Positions 62,366 to 64,000 of a stretch of 64,000 bases of DNA are shown piece after piece. The first letter of the stretch is position 1, and each line of letters begins with the position of its first letter. Made by a program: the position numbers and the translations under genes. The DNA lies in the NCBI GenBank assembly GCA_016841825.1, contig JAENYK010000013.1:70739-134738 (forward strand), written 5' to 3'. The notes beneath the pieces were generated by a model. The model was not told the DNA's origin and made no database searches. It saw nothing but the letters and a program-made list of their open reading frames with translations. The stretch comes from Halothermothrix sp. (GTDB lineage Bacteria; Bacillota; Halanaerobiia; DY22613).

Positions 62366-64000
62366 TTATATTTCAAATATTTGAATATCAGTATCTTCGA
62401 TTATAAGATCATCTTCTTCAGGTCTATCAATTAGGGATGCCATCAATTCAATAGTATTATAGTTAAAAAGGTCGAGAATTTTAAAATTAGTAGCAAACTC
62501 TTCGTTAACTAGCCTGGTTAATTCCATGATTGAAAGTGAATTACCACCCAGGTCAAAGAAAGAATCCCTCGTTCCAATTCCTGCAGCATCAAGTTTTAAG
62601 ATCCTGGCCCACAATTCTGCCAAACGTTTTTCTATATCTCTTTCTGGAGCCTGATACTCCACCCCTGTCTTAATTGTAGCGGTTGGTACAGGTAAAGCTT
62701 TGCGGTCTATTTTGTTAGTAGAAGTAAGCGGCATCTTTTCCAAAGTGATAAAATGTACTGGAATCATATAGTCTGGTAATACTTGTTGTAATGCTGATCT
62801 TAACTCATTAATTATCACTTCAGTATCCGTGACCAGATATGCACAAAGATACCTGGTATTATCCCCATAATCTCTGGCAGTAACTACTACTTCTCTGATT
62901 CCAGGGTATGTTAATATTTTACTCTCTATCTCGCCTAACTCTACTCGAAAACCACGAATCTTAACCTGAAAATCCTTTCTACCCATAAATTCAACAGTTC
63001 CATCTAATAGTCGCCTTCCCAGATCCCCTGTCAGATACACTCTACCCAGGCTTCTATCTTCCATAAATACCTGTTTTGTCTTTTCAGGGTTTTTCCAATA
63101 ACCTGGAGCAACATAGTCGCTGGCGACCACAATCTCTCCGATTCCAAACATCGGAACTTCCACACCAGATTGATCAATTACTAATAACTCGGTATCATCT
63201 ACTGGCTGACCAAGGGTAATCTTCTCGAATGAATCATCACTGTGAAAATACTGGGCTGAATTGAAGGAAGTCTCTGATTGTCCATAGAGATTAACCAATA
63301 CCGCGTTTGGAAATGACCTTCGAAAGTCCTGAATATCGTGTTCAATCACCTGTTCCCCCCCCAGAACAATCCACCTTAAATCCGGGAAGTATTTGACCTC
63401 TTTCAGAGTTCTAACAAAAAACCTGAAAACCGTAGGGACCGAATGCCAGACCGTTATCTTCTCGTCAATCATCCATTGGGCCAGATCTGCAATATCTATC
63501 TGATCTCTGACATTTACAGGATATAGAGTTGCTCCTGTTACGAAACCTGTATAAATATCCATTACTGCTGCATCATGAGTAAAAGTTGAAAATAGGGTTA
63601 ATCTATCATCCAATCCGATCTGCAGATATTTCTCATAGTTGCGGACAAAATGCAGAATATTGCGCTGGGTCTGCACCACACCCTTAGGTCTTCCGGTAGA
63701 ACCTGAAGTGTAGAGAATATATGCAGGTTTATCTTCACAGATCAGTCTCTGCGGATTCTGCTGAGAGACTTCTAAAGCTATGGTATCAAGATTAATAAAC
63801 ATGAGTGATAAACTCAGTTCTTCCATTATTCGGGTAATCAGTTTTTGATTAAAATTATTGCTGACAATTATTCCGATTTCGGCATCTACCAGAATATGGT
63901 GTAGTCTGTCCCTGGGATATGTCGGTTCCAATGGAACATAAGTCATACCTGCTTTAATTGCTCCGAGCACTCCAATAATCATGTCTGCACCCTGCTCAAA
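62366..64000 (-). CDS. Nonribosomal peptide synthetase, adenylation-PCP, N-terminus beyond window
   Basis: At least 544 aa; the frame stays open to the right edge, where FEQGAD precedes MIIGVLGAIKAGMTYVPLEPTYPRDRL, so the real start lies outside. Adenylation motifs: YILYTSGSTGRPKGVV, NLYGQSETS, LTGDLGRRLLDGTVEFMGRKDFQVKIRGFRVELGEIE and STNKIDRKALP with the catalytic lysine. The C-terminal carrier domain has LGGNSLSIMEL and the protein ends soon after (EDTDIQIFEI). By alignment to GrsA I read the pocket as D-A-M-H-V-G-L-F-N-K, which I cannot match to a substrate. As the first known gene in the transcript it may load the starter unit. A 235-base gap separates it from the next gene. Confidence 0.92.
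   Translation of the reverse strand, partial: FEQGADMIIGVLGAIKAGMTYVPLEPTYPRDRLHHILVDAEIGIIVSNNFNQKLITRIMEELSLSLMFINLDTIALEVSQQNPQRLICEDKPAYILYTSGSTGRPKGVVQTQRNILHFVRNYEKYLQIGLDDRLTLFSTFTHDAAVMDIYTGFVTGATLYPVNVRDQIDIADLAQWMIDEKITVWHSVPTVFRFFVRTLKEVKYFPDLRWIVLGGEQVIEHDIQDFRRSFPNAVLVNLYGQSETSFNSAQYFHSDDSFEKITLGQPVDDTELLVIDQSGVEVPMFGIGEIVVASDYVAPGYWKNPEKTKQVFMEDRSLGRVYLTGDLGRRLLDGTVEFMGRKDFQVKIRGFRVELGEIESKILTYPGIREVVVTARDYGDNTRYLCAYLVTDTEVIINELRSALQQVLPDYMIPVHFITLEKMPLTSTNKIDRKALPVPTATIKTGVEYQAPERDIEKRLAELWARILKLDAAGIGTRDSFFDLGGNSLSIMELTRLVNEEFATNFKILDLFNYNTIELMASLIDRPEEDDLIIEDTDIQIFEI

Overview
The window looks like a chromosomal piece of a low-G+C, anaerobic Gram-positive bacterium (Firmicutes; a Halanaerobiales- or clostridia-like organism is my guess, not proven). 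The support is strong AGGAGG-type ribosome binding sites throughout, AT-rich spacers, U-tract terminators, an iron-sulfur serine dehydratase, a cobalamin mutase, a ferredoxin-fused electron-transfer flavoprotein and a ymfF/ymfH peptidase pair. Nearly every gene is on the minus strand; only a small secreted-protein gene (3.2-4.0 kb) and a TetR/ABC-exporter island (30.6-35.3 kb) are on the plus strand. I see no rRNA, tRNA, CRISPR array or intact insertion sequence.

Layout, left to right. 1-3 kb: a truncated MocR/PdxR regulator and a two-subunit L-serine dehydratase. 3-8 kb: a secreted PrcB-domain protein and three unrelated major-facilitator transporters. 8.2-11.9 kb: an overlapping set of tRNA 2-selenouridine synthase and an active/inactive M16 peptidase pair. 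12-15.8 kb: a UPF0182 membrane protein and a VWA protein. 15.9-22.1 kb: a seven-gene minus-strand operon (small protein, cobalamin-dependent mutase-like protein, unknown 150-aa protein, RidA-like protein, PLP enzyme, FAD oxidoreductase with a cysteine cluster, small HTH-like protein). This looks like an amino-acid-type rearrangement and degradation pathway that I cannot match to a known one. 22.3-26 kb: glycerol kinase, a GNAT acetyltransferase, an epimerase, and a small membrane protein behind a possible regulatory leader RNA. 26.3-30.1 kb: etfA (with ferredoxin domain), etfB, an acyl-CoA dehydrogenase and a MaoC hydratase, a fatty-acyl oxidation/reduction unit.

30.6-35.7 kb is the plus-strand island: a consensus promoter with a palindromic operator, a TetR regulator, two tandem terminator-like hairpins, a heterodimeric ABC exporter, and decayed remains of a metal (Mn/Zn-type) ABC transporter. 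35.7-44.6 kb: a membrane-anchored propeller-like protein and a complete peptide/oligosaccharide-type ABC importer with a very large binding protein. 45-48.2 kb: serA, a class V aminotransferase and a DUF1015 gene, a serine-biosynthesis unit without a recognisable phosphatase.

48.5 kb to the right edge is a hybrid polyketide/nonribosomal-peptide cluster read leftward: an A-PCP protein cut by the window edge, a 2,598-aa KS-(degenerate AT)-KR-ACP-C-A-PCP-partial C protein, a roughly 1,586-aa KS-DH-KR-ACP protein, and two small unknown genes. No active acyltransferase or thioesterase domain lies in the window, so acyl units must be loaded in trans and the product released by something encoded elsewhere. 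The adenylation pocket of the large protein reads close to the glycine code.
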